Assembly (NCBI GenBank): GCA_002449585.1
Contig: DJXD01000124.1
Span: 1-45,536 of the forward strand
Source of the DNA: Ruminococcus sp. UBA7013
Lineage (GTDB): Bacteria > Bacillota > Clostridia > Oscillospirales > Ruminococcaceae
Direction: 5' to 3'
Length of the DNA: 45,536 nucleotides
Position numbers and translations under genes: made by a program. The notes under the pieces were generated by a model. The model worked only from the letters and a program-made list of their open reading frames with translations, was not told the origin of the DNA and made no database searches. Positions within the stretch are counted from its first letter, which is position 1, and each line of letters opens with the position of its first letter. This document shows positions 7,337 to 14,889 of the stretch, in pieces.

Positions 7337-7380
7337 TCATTAAATGATTTATTTATATTGGAATTGGTAAGGGATGAATC

Positions 7381-7674
7381 ATGAATACAAAACAAACAAT
7401 ATGGATTTATGCAATTTCTACACTTATTCTATTGATTGATTACGTTCTTATGGGTTTTGGCATAGAGTATGGTTTAATGATGATGGTATTGTTTTCATTC
7501 CCTGTTATTGGAATTTGTGCGTTGTTAGTTCTAATATGTGTGATGCTTTGGAAAAAAGCGGTACATCTCTCAAAAGATGATATATTTTTCTTCGTGGTGT
7601 ATAATACAGCAATTCCTTATGGAGTATTAGCAACAGTACTGCTAATAATTATGCTGTTCCACGTGTTTTTCTGA
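7381..7674 (+). CDS. Small integral membrane protein, unknown
   Basis: A 97-aa protein with three hydrophobic segments (about residues 8-27, 31-57 and 70-95) and few charged residues. AAGGGATG precedes the ATG. Its stop is followed 10 bp later by a second three-segment membrane gene, suggesting a pair. I do not recognise the family. Small-membrane-protein pairs in accessory pockets can be immunity or toxin-associated, but nothing here shows that. Confidence 0.6.
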   Translation: MNTKQTIWIYAISTLILLIDYVLMGFGIEYGLMMMVLFSFPVIGICALLVLICVMLWKKAVHLSKDDIFFFVVYNTAIPYGVLATVLLIIMLFHVFF

Positions 7675-7687
7675 CAGGGGAATGACA

Positions 7688-7966
7688 ATGAAAAAGAAAT
7701 ATGCCATATTCTGGGTTTTGCTATGCATAGAATTTTTGGGCTGTTGGAGAACAACGAATATTTTTTTCGGAAATGGCTGGCTGACTGCTTTGCTCATGAT
7801 GATTGGAAATTTTGTGTTCGTTAAGCTATGCCGTCAGAAATTTTTAGAATGGTTCGAATTACAGGAAGATGAAACATTTGCAATAGAAAAAGGAGTTCTT
7901 TCAGTAACAGCTTTACAAATCGTATTGTTTTTAGCATTTACTATATGGTTGCAGTATTCTATATAA
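7688..7966 (+). CDS. Small integral membrane protein, unknown
   Basis: A 92-aa protein with three hydrophobic segments (start to about 18, 26-42, and the C-terminal 20 residues) and an acidic loop (ELQEDETFAIEK). The ATG at 7688 is preferred over the one at 7682 because AGGGG at 7676-7680 is then about 7 bp away instead of 1. Likely cotranscribed with the membrane gene just upstream. Family unknown. Confidence 0.55.
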   Translation: MKKKYAIFWVLLCIEFLGCWRTTNIFFGNGWLTALLMMIGNFVFVKLCRQKFLEWFELQEDETFAIEKGVLSVTALQIVLFLAFTIWLQYSI

Positions 7967-8056
7967 GTATAACAAATTCTGATTTATTTTAGAAAAATTA
8001 ATAATTAGATATAGGCGGACTGTGTTCGCTTTTGATTTCATTAAGAAGGTGATGCC

Positions 8057-9043
8057 ATGGCACTCAGAAAGAAAAAACAACAGCAGTCTGATGATGAAAA
8101 AGTACAGGAATTATTAAAATCTTGGAATATTCAGTTCCCGGAAACTTCTGCAAAAGATTTCCCGTCAGCAGATTTCCCTGTATCAGAGAAAAAAACGCCT
8201 AATCCTGAAAAAGTGAATCTTATCAAATCAGAACCGCCTGTCATCCCCCCTGATCAGAAAGCTACAGCACAATCATTCAGAGAACAAATGCCAGAACCTA
8301 AAAAAGTCAATCTTATCAAATCAGAAAAATCTGCTGTGATCCCAAAAAAGAAAACCGCTCCAAATCAGAAACCCTCTGCACAAGATCTGGATCGGTTATT
8401 CAAGAAACAGGCGATTCAATATATGCATGGTACTGTCCGTATGTATTCATTAGAAGCGGCCGTTTTGCTTCTTCTGATCACTCTTCCCGGTTTTCTTGCA
8501 ATCTTTTATCAGCTTGAATTTATCACCGTTCTTTGCTGTGCGGCCATATTTTTTATTATCTGGTATATGACAAGATGGAAGCTCACTTTTGAAGGTTCTA
8601 CAAATTGGTTGACTTATGAGACACTTTTTCATGAAGAAATCCAATTTCATGCTTCTCAGATCCAAAGCGTCCAATCTGTGAAAATTGCTGGAGGATTCGC
8701 ACAAAAATTGATTCTCACTGTCTACGGCGAACAGATTAAAATCAGCCTTGGGACAATGCATATTCATGTATCTAAAAATGGATATACACAAGAACTCGTA
8801 GGCGGATATTATAACGTTGGCAAACTCAAAGAATATTTAAATTTCTATCAGGATTTGCATGGAAAATTCAGCTATCAGCAGTTTCAAGATGCTGATAGAA
8901 AATTTGCATTCACCCAAAGTGATGCTGTAAGAACTTTGATGAATCATGAAAAAAAGCCTGTTAAAAATGCTTCTGCCAAGGAAGAACTTTTTAAAATGCT
9001 GTCTGATTATCAAGATCAAATTGATAAAGATAAAAAGAGGTGA
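8057..9043 (+). CDS. Two-TM protein with PH-like C-terminal domain, unknown function
   Basis: A 328-aa protein. Residues 1-110 are a charged, proline-rich and probably disordered tail holding two copies of a (P)EKVNLIKSE / KKVNLIKSE motif. Two membrane helices follow (about 133-170). The region after them (TRWKLTFEGSTNWLTYETLFHEEIQ onward) looks like a bacterial PH-like beta domain, and the C-terminus is helical and charged. GAAGGTG precedes the ATG. The stop is 5 bp before rarA and overlaps its ribosome binding site, so the two are probably cotranscribed. The repeated motif could be a docking peptide (inference). Confidence 0.7.
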   Translation: MALRKKKQQQSDDEKVQELLKSWNIQFPETSAKDFPSADFPVSEKKTPNPEKVNLIKSEPPVIPPDQKATAQSFREQMPEPKKVNLIKSEKSAVIPKKKTAPNQKPSAQDLDRLFKKQAIQYMHGTVRMYSLEAAVLLLLITLPGFLAIFYQLEFITVLCCAAIFFIIWYMTRWKLTFEGSTNWLTYETLFHEEIQFHASQIQSVQSVKIAGGFAQKLILTVYGEQIKISLGTMHIHVSKNGYTQELVGGYYNVGKLKEYLNFYQDLHGKFSYQQFQDADRKFAFTQSDAVRTLMNHEKKPVKNASAKEELFKMLSDYQDQIDKDKKR

Positions 9044-9048
9044 TTTAC

Positions 9049-10302
9049 ATGCCCCTGGCTGATCAGATCCGTCCCCATTCCCTTGATGATGTTGTTGGCC
9101 AAAAACATTTATTAGCTCCCGGCAGACCTTTGCGGCGGATTATCGAAAGCGGAAAAATCCCGAATATGATCTTTTACGGATCTTCCGGAATCGGGAAAAC
9201 TACTGTTGCCAAAATCATAGCCGATCAAACGCATATGACATTGCATATTCTGAATGGCACACAGGCCGGTGTTTCAGATATTAAATCTGTTATTGCTGAT
9301 GTGGGAACGTTTGCAGGTATGAACGGCATTTTATTATATCTTGATGAAATTCAGTATCTGAATAAAAAACAGCAGCAAAGTTTGCTGTCTTATATTGAAA
9401 ATGGCGATATTACGCTGATTGCATCCACGACAGAAAATCCCTATTTTTCTGTTTATAATGCCGTGATTAGCCGCTGTACTGTATTTGAATTCAAGCCTAT
9501 CACACCAGATGAAATGCAGAAAGCCGTTGAAAGAGCCTTTCAGAATGCTTCTGACAAAAATCTGATTCTTGATGATGGTGTTATTGCACATATCGCACAT
9601 GGAAGCGGCGGAGATGTTAGAAAAGCAATCAATGCAGTAGAATTATGTGTCTTATCTGCTGAACATACACAGCAGGGCGATAAAATCACACTGGATTCTG
9701 CTGAACTCCTCACCCAGAAAAGCAATATGAAATATGATCGTGACGGCGATTCTCATTATGATATTTTATCTGCCTTACAAAAATCTATCAGAGGGAGTGA
9801 CGAAAATGCAGCCTTGCATTATACGGCAAGACTGCTCCGGGCTGGTGATTTGATTTCATTAACAAGAAGATTATTGGTGATCGCTTCGGAAGATATTGGC
9901 CTTGCCTATCCGCAGGCCGTCCCGATCGTGAAAGCCTGTGTTGATAATGCTTTGCAATTAGGCCTTCCAGAGGCCAGAATTCCCATTGCAGAAGCGGTTA
10001 TTTTATTAGCGACTGCTCCCAAATCTAATAGTGCTTATCTTGCTATAGATGCCGCTTTGCATGATCTGGATGATTATGGAGCATTGGATTTTCCACGGCA
10101 TTTGCAAAATCAGCATTTTGATGGCGCAGGCGCACAGATCCGGGGACAACAGTATTTATATCCCCATGATTATCCGGATCATTATGTGAAACAGCAGTAT
10201 CTTCCGGATGAAATCAAAGATCATGTTTATTATCAATTTGGTAATAATAAACAAGAACAGGCGGCTTTTCAATATCGCCGAAAGATAACGGAGGGAAAAT
10301 GA
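9049..10302 (+). CDS. rarA: Replication-associated recombination protein A (MgsA/RarA AAA+ ATPase)
   Basis: A 417-aa AAA+ ATPase acting at stalled replication forks. Walker A is YGSSGIGKTT, Walker B LYLDEIQYL, sensor 1 IASTTENPYFS with the arginine finger in ISRC, and the family C-terminal domain begins around AALHYTARLLRAGDLISLTRRLL and ends with LPDEIKDHVYY. Length is normal. The ATG at 9049 follows AGAGGTG by about 7 bp; an upstream in-frame GTG at 9040 overlaps that site and is rejected. It is closely spaced with the genes on either side. Confidence 0.96.
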   Translation: MPLADQIRPHSLDDVVGQKHLLAPGRPLRRIIESGKIPNMIFYGSSGIGKTTVAKIIADQTHMTLHILNGTQAGVSDIKSVIADVGTFAGMNGILLYLDEIQYLNKKQQQSLLSYIENGDITLIASTTENPYFSVYNAVISRCTVFEFKPITPDEMQKAVERAFQNASDKNLILDDGVIAHIAHGSGGDVRKAINAVELCVLSAEHTQQGDKITLDSAELLTQKSNMKYDRDGDSHYDILSALQKSIRGSDENAALHYTARLLRAGDLISLTRRLLVIASEDIGLAYPQAVPIVKACVDNALQLGLPEARIPIAEAVILLATAPKSNSAYLAIDAALHDLDDYGALDFPRHLQNQHFDGAGAQIRGQQYLYPHDYPDHYVKQQYLPDEIKDHVYYQFGNNKQEQAAFQYRRKITEGK

Positions 10303-10303
10303 T

Positions 10304-10807
10304 ATGATTCTTTATCAAAAATATCCATATAAGGAAATTCATGCGAAAATAATAAAAATTATTGATAAAAGAGAGCACATTGAAGAATATCAAAATTATG
10401 CTCCCCAGTACAGATATGAATGTTATGAACAAATGCGGGGCAGATATGGCGTACAGGAGCGCATAGCTTTGAAGCGTGAAATGGAGGAGGATTTTTCTAT
10501 TAAAAAAGACATGTATGGCGATTATTATAGAGATTCTCTCAGATGGAGAAATAATTATACAATAGAAGCAGAATATGTTATCAAAGGCAAAGCTTACAGA
10601 AACATAATTTCTCTGAAAGAATATTCTGAATGCCTGAAAGAAAATCAGCGTGTGAAAATCTGTTATGATCGGAATGATCCATCAAATGCATTTTGTCTGG
10701 ATGATGCAAAAACCATTGATGAATATTTCAGAACTTTGGTTTTCTCTGCCTTTTCTTTGGCTTTCGCAATTGGCATGCTGATTCTTACAATGCATATGTC
10801 TTCTTAA
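10304..10807 (+). CDS. DUF3592-like membrane-anchored protein
   Basis: A 167-aa protein starting one base after the rarA stop with GGAGGG upstream, hence coupled to rarA. The central part (YTIEAEYVIKGKAYRN, then VKICYDRNDPSNAF) matches the pattern of DUF3592-type domains, in which a beta strand with a short G-K turn is followed by a VxxYDxxNP segment. A long charged helical insert lies at residues 20-75 and a single membrane segment near the C-terminus (about 143-163). Function unknown; the family assignment is by pattern only. Confidence 0.65.
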   Translation: MILYQKYPYKEIHAKIIKIIDKREHIEEYQNYAPQYRYECYEQMRGRYGVQERIALKREMEEDFSIKKDMYGDYYRDSLRWRNNYTIEAEYVIKGKAYRNIISLKEYSECLKENQRVKICYDRNDPSNAFCLDDAKTIDEYFRTLVFSAFSLAFAIGMLILTMHMSS

Positions 10808-10855
10808 TTTTAAAAGCATCATTTTTTCAGTTCTATCAATTCTGAACATCTCATG

Positions 10856-10864
10856 TGTTATAAT
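10856..10864 (+). promoter_or_regulatory. Extended -10 promoter of the DUF4253 gene
   Basis: TG-T-TATAAT at 10856-10864 without a good -35 hexamer, 34 bp before the ATG. Confidence 0.5.
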
Positions 10865-10898
10865 CATATTATGATATAGAACAATAGGAGGTTTTCTC

Positions 10899-11591
10899 AT
10901 GCATCAGAATGAAGTTGCGGAAAGCGTGATTCAATATCTGGGCTATCCTTTCAGGATGCTGAATATCATGCCTGAAAAAATTACCAGCTTTTACAGAAAA
11001 ATCTATGCCAAAGGACAGAAAAAAGGCTTTATGCCTGTATTGGTCAATGCGGATCAGGTGCTGGAAGATTTTCTTGATATTGATGATGATGCCGTCTATT
11101 CCCCTCACAAAACACTGCTTAATCTTACAGATGGAAAGCAATTTCTGCAACATGCCTTGCAACAGCTTTCTGATTATGATGAAGCAGCAGAAAATTTTTC
11201 TCAGATGGAAGAAATGCCTGATATTAGTCAAAATGCATTTCATGCATTATACAGCCATGAAGGCAGAATTGTTCTGTTTGAACTCCCGACGGTGAATCCT
11301 TGGGAAGTGCCTGCCTATGTGCCATTTAGCGGCTTTCATGATTGTCCCAATCCCGAAGAAATGACATCGGTCTGCAAATACTGGTTTGATGAGTATCATG
11401 CTGTTCCTGCCGCCATTACACATGATACACTGGAGTTTCTGCTTCCTGAGCCTGTTCCCCCGGAAAAAGCTTTGATGCTGGCAAAAGAACAATATGCTTT
11501 CTGCCCTGATATTTGTGATATGGGAATCCCTCTGGCCATGATAGCCGAAATGCTGAAACGCTCTACTGTATGGCAATTCTGGTGGAGCTAA
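10899..11591 (+). CDS. DUF4253-like protein
   Basis: A 230-aa cytoplasmic protein. The C-terminal half fits the DUF4253 pattern: VPFSGFHDCPNPEE, a W-containing segment KYWFDEYHAVPAAITHDTLEF, then ALMLAKEQYAFCPDICDMG and a closing STVWQFWWS. The N-terminal 110 residues are mixed alpha/beta without a known motif. A good AGGAGG site precedes the ATG and a strong terminator follows 11 bp after the stop, so it is monocistronic. DUF4253 has no assigned biochemical role that I know. Confidence 0.75.
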   Translation: MHQNEVAESVIQYLGYPFRMLNIMPEKITSFYRKIYAKGQKKGFMPVLVNADQVLEDFLDIDDDAVYSPHKTLLNLTDGKQFLQHALQQLSDYDEAAENFSQMEEMPDISQNAFHALYSHEGRIVLFELPTVNPWEVPAYVPFSGFHDCPNPEEMTSVCKYWFDEYHAVPAAITHDTLEFLLPEPVPPEKALMLAKEQYAFCPDICDMGIPLAMIAEMLKRSTVWQFWWS

Positions 11592-11601
11592 AAACAAAAC
11601 T

Positions 11602-11636
11602 CCCGGTTTGCGGAAAAGCACCGGGAGCATTTTTTA
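11602..11636. terminator. Bidirectional terminator
   Basis: An 8-bp stem CTCCCGGT/ACCGGGAG with a 12-nt loop. On the plus strand CATTTTTT follows (ends the DUF4253 gene). On the minus strand TTTTGTTTTT follows, so it can also end the large minus-strand RNA candidate. Confidence 0.85.
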
Positions 11637-12219
11637 TTCGATTGTGAATCACACACCCATACCGGGCATGATGGAGACTAAATTGTGCATTGGTCACACG
11701 GCCTTTCTGCTACGGTTTTTTCAGGATTTTCTTCACAGCAATTTTCATGATGAATCACGTCTTTCATGTAAATATTCAGAACTCAAAAAACTCCATCCAT
11801 GGGATTGTACCTCGATTCCGGTCATATTCCAACTGGCTAGATATATACAGTTCCGCCGCCATGAGTTACGCCTTAGCAGATAAATTCTGATTTGCCGGCA
11901 CTGAAACTCAAATAGCATATCAGAATCAGACAACTTTCCGACTGCATCGCAGAATTGAAAATGGTAAAGAACCTTCGGGGATAAAGCAAGGGGACATCAA
12001 GCAAATTATCAACCCGATCACTTAACTGCGACGGACGAAACCGCCTGCTGCTGTGACTCTGTAATTTCCATGGGTTTCGCCTCCCTGACAGAATTCCTGC
12101 ACTTCCGTGAAAGCTGGTTTTAGAATCAGATACCAAGCTTGTCAGCAGGAGCTTCTGTAGATTTGTTTCCGCTTCCGGGAAACATAAGATTTAGATCAAT
12201 GGATTGCAATCCTTTATCT
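11604..12219 (-). ncRNA. Candidate large structured non-coding RNA (about 620 nt)
   Basis: This 780-bp gap holds no credible gene on either strand, yet the minus strand has a perfect promoter at one end and a terminator at the other. Stems visible within it: AAGAT/ATCTT (12186-12190 with 12216-12220) enclosing the palindrome GGATTGCAATCC (12201-12212); GTTTCC/GGAAAC (12165-12170 with 12178-12183); CAGAA..TCCTGC with GCAGGA..TTCTG (12089-12100 with 12145-12157) enclosing an AAGCTTGGT/ACCAGCTT hairpin; and GACGAAACC/GGTTTCGCC (12034-12042 with 12073-12081). Size and isolation suit a large ornate RNA class such as OLE or ROOL, but I cannot assign one. Hallmarks of RNase P, tmRNA and SRP RNA are not visible. 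Confidence 0.65.
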
Positions 12220-12226
12220 TGATATT

Positions 12227-12255
12227 ATTATAGCACAAGCTTTAGAAAAAGTCAA
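12227..12255 (-). promoter_or_regulatory. Promoter of the large RNA candidate
   Basis: Minus-strand -35 TTGACT (12250-12255), 17-bp spacer, -10 TATAAT (12227-12232). The first stem of the RNA begins at about the predicted start site. Confidence 0.85.
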
Positions 12256-12278
12256 TAGTTTTTTTCAAAAAAATTTTG

Positions 12279-12311
12279 AAATTCTGATATTTGTGACAAA
12301 TATCAGAATTT
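12279..12311. repeat. Perfect 15-bp inverted repeat
   Basis: AAATTCTGATATTTG, a 3-nt loop, then its exact complement, placed about 25 bp upstream of the -35 box of the large RNA. It is AT-rich. On the minus strand CAAAATTTTTTT follows, so it could be a weak terminator; otherwise an operator. Confidence 0.7.
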
Positions 12312-12337
12312 GGCTTTCTGGTTTATGCAGATTGCAC

Positions 12338-12367
12338 AAAAACCGCCGGAACAGATGCCCGGCGGTT
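12338..12367 (-). terminator. Terminator of nfeD-SPFH operon
   Basis: A 9-bp stem AACCGCCGG/CCGGCGGTT (12341-12349 and 12359-12367) followed on the minus strand by TTTTTGTG. It lies just after the SPFH gene stop. Confidence 0.85.
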
Positions 12368-12372
12368 CATCA

Positions 12373-13320
12373 TTAATCATTGCTAATGGTTTTGATTCCG
12401 GCAGTTAATCCGGCAATTCCCTGAATTTCACTCGGAATGATAATTTTTGTTGCTTTGCCATCAGCGGCTTTTGCAAAGGCTTCCATTGCTTTGAGACGGA
12501 GAACGGCTTCATTCGGATTCGCTTGATTCAGCTTTTCCAGACTTTCGGCAAGGGCTTGCTGTACGAGTGCGATGGCTTCCGCTTCGCCCTGTGCTTCGAG
12601 GATTTTCTGTTCTTTCACAGCATCCGCACGCAGAATCATAGCTTCTTTTTCGGCTTCTGCTTTCAGGATTTCAGCACGTTTATCGGCTTCTGCACGGAGA
12701 ATCTTGGATTCTTTTTCAGCTTCTGCAACGAGCACCTGAGATTTCTTTTCCCCTTCTGCCTGAAGGATTTTCTCACGGCGTTCACGTTCTGCCTTCATCT
12801 GCTTTTCCATAGATTCCTGAATTTCACGGGGCGGAAGAATATTTTTCAGCTCCACACGAATCACTTTGATTCCCCATCTGTCCGTTTCATCATCCAGAAT
12901 AGCAGTAATTTTTGTATTGATCGTATCACGGGAAGTCAGAGTAGAGTCAAGTTCCATTTCGCCGATGATATTTCTAAGTGTTGTTGCGGTAAAGTTTTCA
13001 ATTGCCATCATCGGATTTTCAACGCCATAAGTATATTTTTTAGCATCTGTTACCTGAAAGAAAACGACAGTATCAATCTGCATGGTAACATTATCTTTTG
13101 TGATCACCTGCTGAGGCTTGAAATCCACAACACGCTCTTTCAGAGATACTTTTTTAGCGACTCTGTCCATGAATGGAAGCAGGAAATGAGGGCCTGTTGC
13201 CCATTCTGTTTTGAATGTTCCCAGACGTTCAATCACGAAAACATGTGCCTGTGGTACAATCTTGATACAGCTGACCAAAATCACCAATACTACAATAATC
13301 AGAAAAATAATTCCTCCCAT
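12373..13320 (-). CDS. SPFH/band 7 membrane scaffold protein (stomatin/QmcA-like)
   Basis: A 315-aa protein: N-terminal membrane segment (2-20), SPFH domain (about 22-190, with VIERLGTFKTEWATGPHFLLPF and VDFKPQQVITKDNVTMQIDT), then an Ala/Glu/Lys heptad coiled coil (about 175-260, repeats of the type KxxILxAEAEKE) and a C-terminal hydrophobic stretch. Such proteins oligomerise into membrane microdomain scaffolds. It overlaps the nfeD stop by one base (TAATG) behind a GGAGG site, the standard NfeD-SPFH pairing, so the two act together. Confidence 0.93.
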   Translation of the reverse strand: MGGIIFLIIVVLVILVSCIKIVPQAHVFVIERLGTFKTEWATGPHFLLPFMDRVAKKVSLKERVVDFKPQQVITKDNVTMQIDTVVFFQVTDAKKYTYGVENPMMAIENFTATTLRNIIGEMELDSTLTSRDTINTKITAILDDETDRWGIKVIRVELKNILPPREIQESMEKQMKAERERREKILQAEGEKKSQVLVAEAEKESKILRAEADKRAEILKAEAEKEAMILRADAVKEQKILEAQGEAEAIALVQQALAESLEKLNQANPNEAVLRLKAMEAFAKAADGKATKIIIPSEIQGIAGLTAGIKTISND

Positions 13321-13778
13321 TAGAAACCCTCCTTTAGATAGGCATTTTCAGCCTGACTGACATAAGCGGTTGTGCCGGAAATTTTCTCGACACAGACATT
13401 TGTACCAACGGGGAACTGATTGCCGTCAAAAGATCTGGCTTTCCAGTTCACGCCGCCGATTTTCACACGGCCGGTATTATTTTCATTGCTGATAGCTTCT
13501 GTTACAACTGCGATTTTTCCAATTTCACTTTCTGTATTTGTCGGAAGTACATCTTTGACACGCATTTTTTTAATCAAAGGTCTTGTTACGGCAAGTAGCA
13601 GAGCAGAAACGAGTGTAAAAACAATCAGTTGTCCCGGCATAGCAAGCCCCAGCATAGAAGCAATAATTGCAGCAGCAGCACCTGCCGCAAACCAGATAGT
13701 TACCAGCTGTAATGTCACAGCTTCAGCAATCACCGCCAGGATAAGGACACCTGCCCATAAAATCACGCCTGTTGTCAT
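13320..13778 (-). CDS. NfeD-like short membrane protein
   Basis: A 152-aa protein of the short NfeD type without the ClpP-like protease domain. Residues 1-75 hold two or three membrane segments; residues 85-145 form the soluble OB-fold domain (GKIAVVTEAISNENNTGRVKIGGVNWKARS). GAAAGGAG precedes the ATG. The OB domain is believed to contact the partner SPFH protein, encoded immediately downstream in the same operon. Confidence 0.92.
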   Translation of the reverse strand: MTTGVILWAGVLILAVIAEAVTLQLVTIWFAAGAAAAIIASMLGLAMPGQLIVFTLVSALLLAVTRPLIKKMRVKDVLPTNTESEIGKIAVVTEAISNENNTGRVKIGGVNWKARSFDGNQFPVGTNVCVEKISGTTAYVSQAENAYLKEGF

Positions 13779-13852
13779 AATAACCGCTCCTTTCTTTGTA
13801 AATCTGATTTACAGAATGGCTTAAAAAAATTTAAAATTCTCCTGACAAAGAT

Positions 13853-13881
13853 ATTATATCACAGATTTCTGATTTTGTCAA
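13853..13881 (-). promoter_or_regulatory. Promoter of nfeD-SPFH operon
   Basis: Minus-strand -35 TTGACA (13876-13881), 17-bp spacer, -10 TATAAT (13853-13858). Confidence 0.9.
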
Positions 13882-13951
13882 TGGGTTTTCATCAAAAAAG
13901 TAAATATTTTTTACACACTGTGAAAAAAACAGAAAAAAGCCGGAAAAATGA

Positions 13952-13980
13952 TTGACGTAAAAGAATTTTTGTGCTATAAT
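13952..13980 (+). promoter_or_regulatory. Promoter of the nfnA-nfnB-yajC operon
   Basis: -35 TTGACG (13952-13957), 17-bp spacer, -10 TATAAT (13975-13980). Its position excludes the in-frame ATG at 13948 as the nfnA start. Confidence 0.88.
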
Positions 13981-14034
13981 AGATTGAGTATTCTATATTT
14001 ATTAGATAAGATAAGAACTATGGGAGGCAATAAC

Positions 14035-14868
14035 GTGTTTCAGATCGTAAAGAAAAAAATCTTGAATCCATCAGTTACGCTGATGGAGTTTGACGCACCT
14101 TTGATTGCGGCAAAAGTAAAAGCAGGACAGTTTGTGATTTTCCGTGTGGATGAACAGGGAGAGCGTGTTCCTCTGACCGTTGCAGATAGCAATCCGGAAA
14201 AAGGTACAATTACTCTGATTTTTCAGATCGTCGGCCGCTCTACTAAAAAGCTCAATGCGCTGGAAGAAGGAGACAGCATTCCGGATCTTGTAGGCCCTCT
14301 TGGTCTGCCAACAGAACTCCCTGAACATGCTGAAAAAATTTGCGTGATCGGCGGCGGTGTCGGCTGTGCAATTGCCTATCCTCAGGCAAAAGCTTTTTAT
14401 CAATCCGGCCTGCATGTGGATGTCATTGCTGGTTTCCGCTCTAAAGAAATTGTGATTCTGGAAAAAGAATTTCAAAAAAATTGTGATGAACTGATTCTAT
14501 GTACAGATGATGGAAGCTATGGTATGAAAGGTTTTGTCACTAATGCTTTGCAGGAAAGAATTCAACAGGGACATCAATATGATGTTGTGGTAGCAATCGG
14601 CCCTATTCCCATGATGAAATTTGTCTGTGAACTGACAAAAAAATATCAGATTCCTACGATTGTTTCGCTTGATCCTATCATGGTAGATGGTACAGGCATG
14701 TGCGGCGGCTGCCGTGTGACAGTCGGCGGAAAAATTCGATATGCCTGTGTAGAAGGCCCTGACTTTGATGGCCATCAAGTTGATTTTGATGAACTGATGC
14801 ATAGAAATACTACATTCCGTGAGCGTGAAGCAGAATGCCGTATGATGGCTATCGCTGATCGGCTTTAA
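14035..14868 (+). CDS. nfnA: Ferredoxin-NADP reductase-like flavoprotein, NfnA small subunit (sulfide dehydrogenase-like)
   Basis: A 277-aa FAD/NAD-binding protein with a [2Fe-2S] site. The FAD region is KAGQFVIFRVDEQGERVPLT, the pyridine-nucleotide loop is CVIGGGVGCAIAYPQAKAF, and the iron-sulfur segment near the C-terminus is GTGMCGGCRVTVGGKIRYAC. With NfnB it forms an electron-bifurcating transhydrogenase linking NADH, NADPH and ferredoxin. The start is a GTG at 14035 with GGGAGG 7 bp upstream; starting at 13948 would place the promoter inside the gene. nfnB follows 21 bp downstream. Relatives include PyrK, but the NfnB partner settles the role. Confidence 0.9.
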   Translation: MFQIVKKKILNPSVTLMEFDAPLIAAKVKAGQFVIFRVDEQGERVPLTVADSNPEKGTITLIFQIVGRSTKKLNALEEGDSIPDLVGPLGLPTELPEHAEKICVIGGGVGCAIAYPQAKAFYQSGLHVDVIAGFRSKEIVILEKEFQKNCDELILCTDDGSYGMKGFVTNALQERIQQGHQYDVVVAIGPIPMMKFVCELTKKYQIPTIVSLDPIMVDGTGMCGGCRVTVGGKIRYACVEGPDFDGHQVDFDELMHRNTTFREREAECRMMAIADRL

Positions 14869-14889
14869 ATTTTGAAAGAGGTGAAATCC

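Noticed and set aside
11873..12136. Minus-strand open frame of 87 codons inside the large RNA region
   Set aside because: No ribosome binding site, composition unlike the neighbouring proteins, and the same bases form paired stems.
11604..12219. RNase P RNA, tmRNA, SRP RNA or a T-box leader
   Set aside because: The hallmark strings (GAGGAAAGTCC, a tag-peptide ORF with tRNA-like ends, the SRP GGAAGCAGC loop, the T-box GGTGG element) are not visible on either strand.
12523..13323. 266-codon plus-strand open frame antisense to the SPFH gene
   Set aside because: Phe/Cys-rich composition is the mirror of the Ala/Glu/Lys coiled coil on the other strand; no ribosome binding site.
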